NCBI GenBank assembly: GCA_028679075.1
Contig: JAJRCF010000005.1
Span: 51,291 to 115,290 of the forward strand
Direction: 5' to 3'
DNA from: Methanoregula sp.
GTDB taxonomy: Archaea; Halobacteriota; Methanomicrobia; Methanomicrobiales; Methanospirillaceae
DNA length: 64,000 bases
The notes under the pieces were generated by a model, which was not told the origin of the DNA, did no database searches, and worked only from the letters and a program-made list of their open reading frames with translations. Below, in pieces: positions 63,812-64,000 of this stretch; positions within the stretch are counted from its first letter, which is position 1; every line of letters starts with the position of its first letter. Made by a program: the position numbers and the translations under genes.

Positions 63812-64000
63812 ATGGCTGATAAAAAGTACGCTTCATTAAAAATTGAGAACATCGTAGCTTCCGGCGTGATTGCCGATTCTATTAACCTTGCTGATGTATC
63901 CAGCAAGATCAAGAGCTGCGAACTCAATACGAAACGGTTTCCGGGCGCTGTTTACCGCATCGAGAACCCGAAGATCGCGTCCCTGATCTTTTCATCGGGC
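63812..64000 (+). CDS. tbp: TATA-box binding protein (N-terminal part)
   Basis: 63 codons from the ATG at 63812 to the window edge. It begins MADKKYASLKIENIVASGVI and continues LADVSSKIKSCELNTKRFPGAVYRIENPKIASLIFSSG (split: NTKRFPGAVYRIENPKIAS is the stirrup), the first repeat of archaeal TBP. It binds TATA boxes and recruits TFB and RNA polymerase. The gene continues outside the window. Confidence 0.95.
   Translation, partial: MADKKYASLKIENIVASGVIADSINLADVSSKIKSCELNTKRFPGAVYRIENPKIASLIFSSG

Noticed and set aside
1..64000. CRISPR array search
   Set aside because: No run of regularly spaced identical repeats with unique spacers was seen; the hairpin repeats have variable stems and irregular spacing.

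Overview
The window looks like chromosome of a methanogenic euryarchaeon, most likely of the order Methanomicrobiales (a Methanoregula-like lineage is my inference). It carries a methanogenesis-marker-8 protein, a TATA-binding protein, an archaeal LSm protein, a CDC48-type AAA ATPase, an S1/OB/DHH RecJ-like nuclease, RNase Z, PKD-domain and lipobox surface proteins, and long receiver/PAS/GAF sensor proteins. Most of the DNA is GC-rich with GGAGG/GGTGA-type ribosome binding sites. Several AT-rich stretches interrupt it: 2.2-4.4 kb, 16.7-17.1 kb, the 5' part of cdc48, 22.6-25.5 kb and 46.3-48.2 kb.

Layout. 0-4.4 kb: a membrane protein, a radical SAM/SPASM enzyme, a 54-residue peptide ending in three clustered cysteines, and a large AT-rich HD-like protein. 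This is a candidate peptide-modification (RiPP) locus. 4.6-8.5 kb: a TIR/deoxyribosyltransferase-like protein and a divergent winged-helix regulator, then four small unrecognised genes separated by hairpin-rich repeats. 8.6-12.8 kb: regulator, membrane protein and ABC exporter in one overlapping operon, then a second winged-helix regulator. 13.2-16.3 kb: a secreted protein, a receiver-PAS-PAS-diadenylate cyclase gene split by one in-frame TAG, a Cys-rich winged-helix regulator and LSm. 16.3-19.2 kb: repeats, an AT-rich insert bounded by a duplicated gene tail, then fbp-fba (gluconeogenesis). 19.6-22.5 kb: cdc48-hsp20. 22.6-25.5 kb: AT-rich island with an SppA/SDH-type protease, AbrB-like regulator and DDE transposase. 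25.7-33.0 kb: housekeeping run of thiC, a radical SAM activase, a UPF0200 kinase, a TIM-barrel protein, rnz, RecJ-like and two small proteins. 34.1-39.1 kb: a minus-strand operon of ParA, CheW, a soluble three-PAS chemoreceptor and CheR. 39.3-45.0 kb: lipoprotein, adenine deaminase, EamA transporter, isochorismatase-like hydrolase, acetyltransferase, an orphan Cas6-like protein and a lipoprotein. 45.2-50.5 kb: MITE-like DNA and a chimeric RCC1/cysteine-peptidase-like secreted protein. 50.7-59.8 kb: membrane acyltransferase-like protein, marker 8, receiver/GAF/PAS protein, MscL, PKD-M50 protease and a sensor kinase whose end runs into an antisense tRNA-Leu. 59.9-64 kb: two acyl-CoA synthetases, one fused to a ribbon-helix-helix DNA-binding domain, then tbp.

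Points of most interest: the radical SAM/Cys-peptide locus; the RHH-acyl-CoA synthetase with matching operator-like repeats; the ParA-chemoreceptor operon; two genes that seem to start at ATA behind the same GGTGAT motif; and a dispersed family of tandem tetraloop hairpins whose stems change by paired substitutions.
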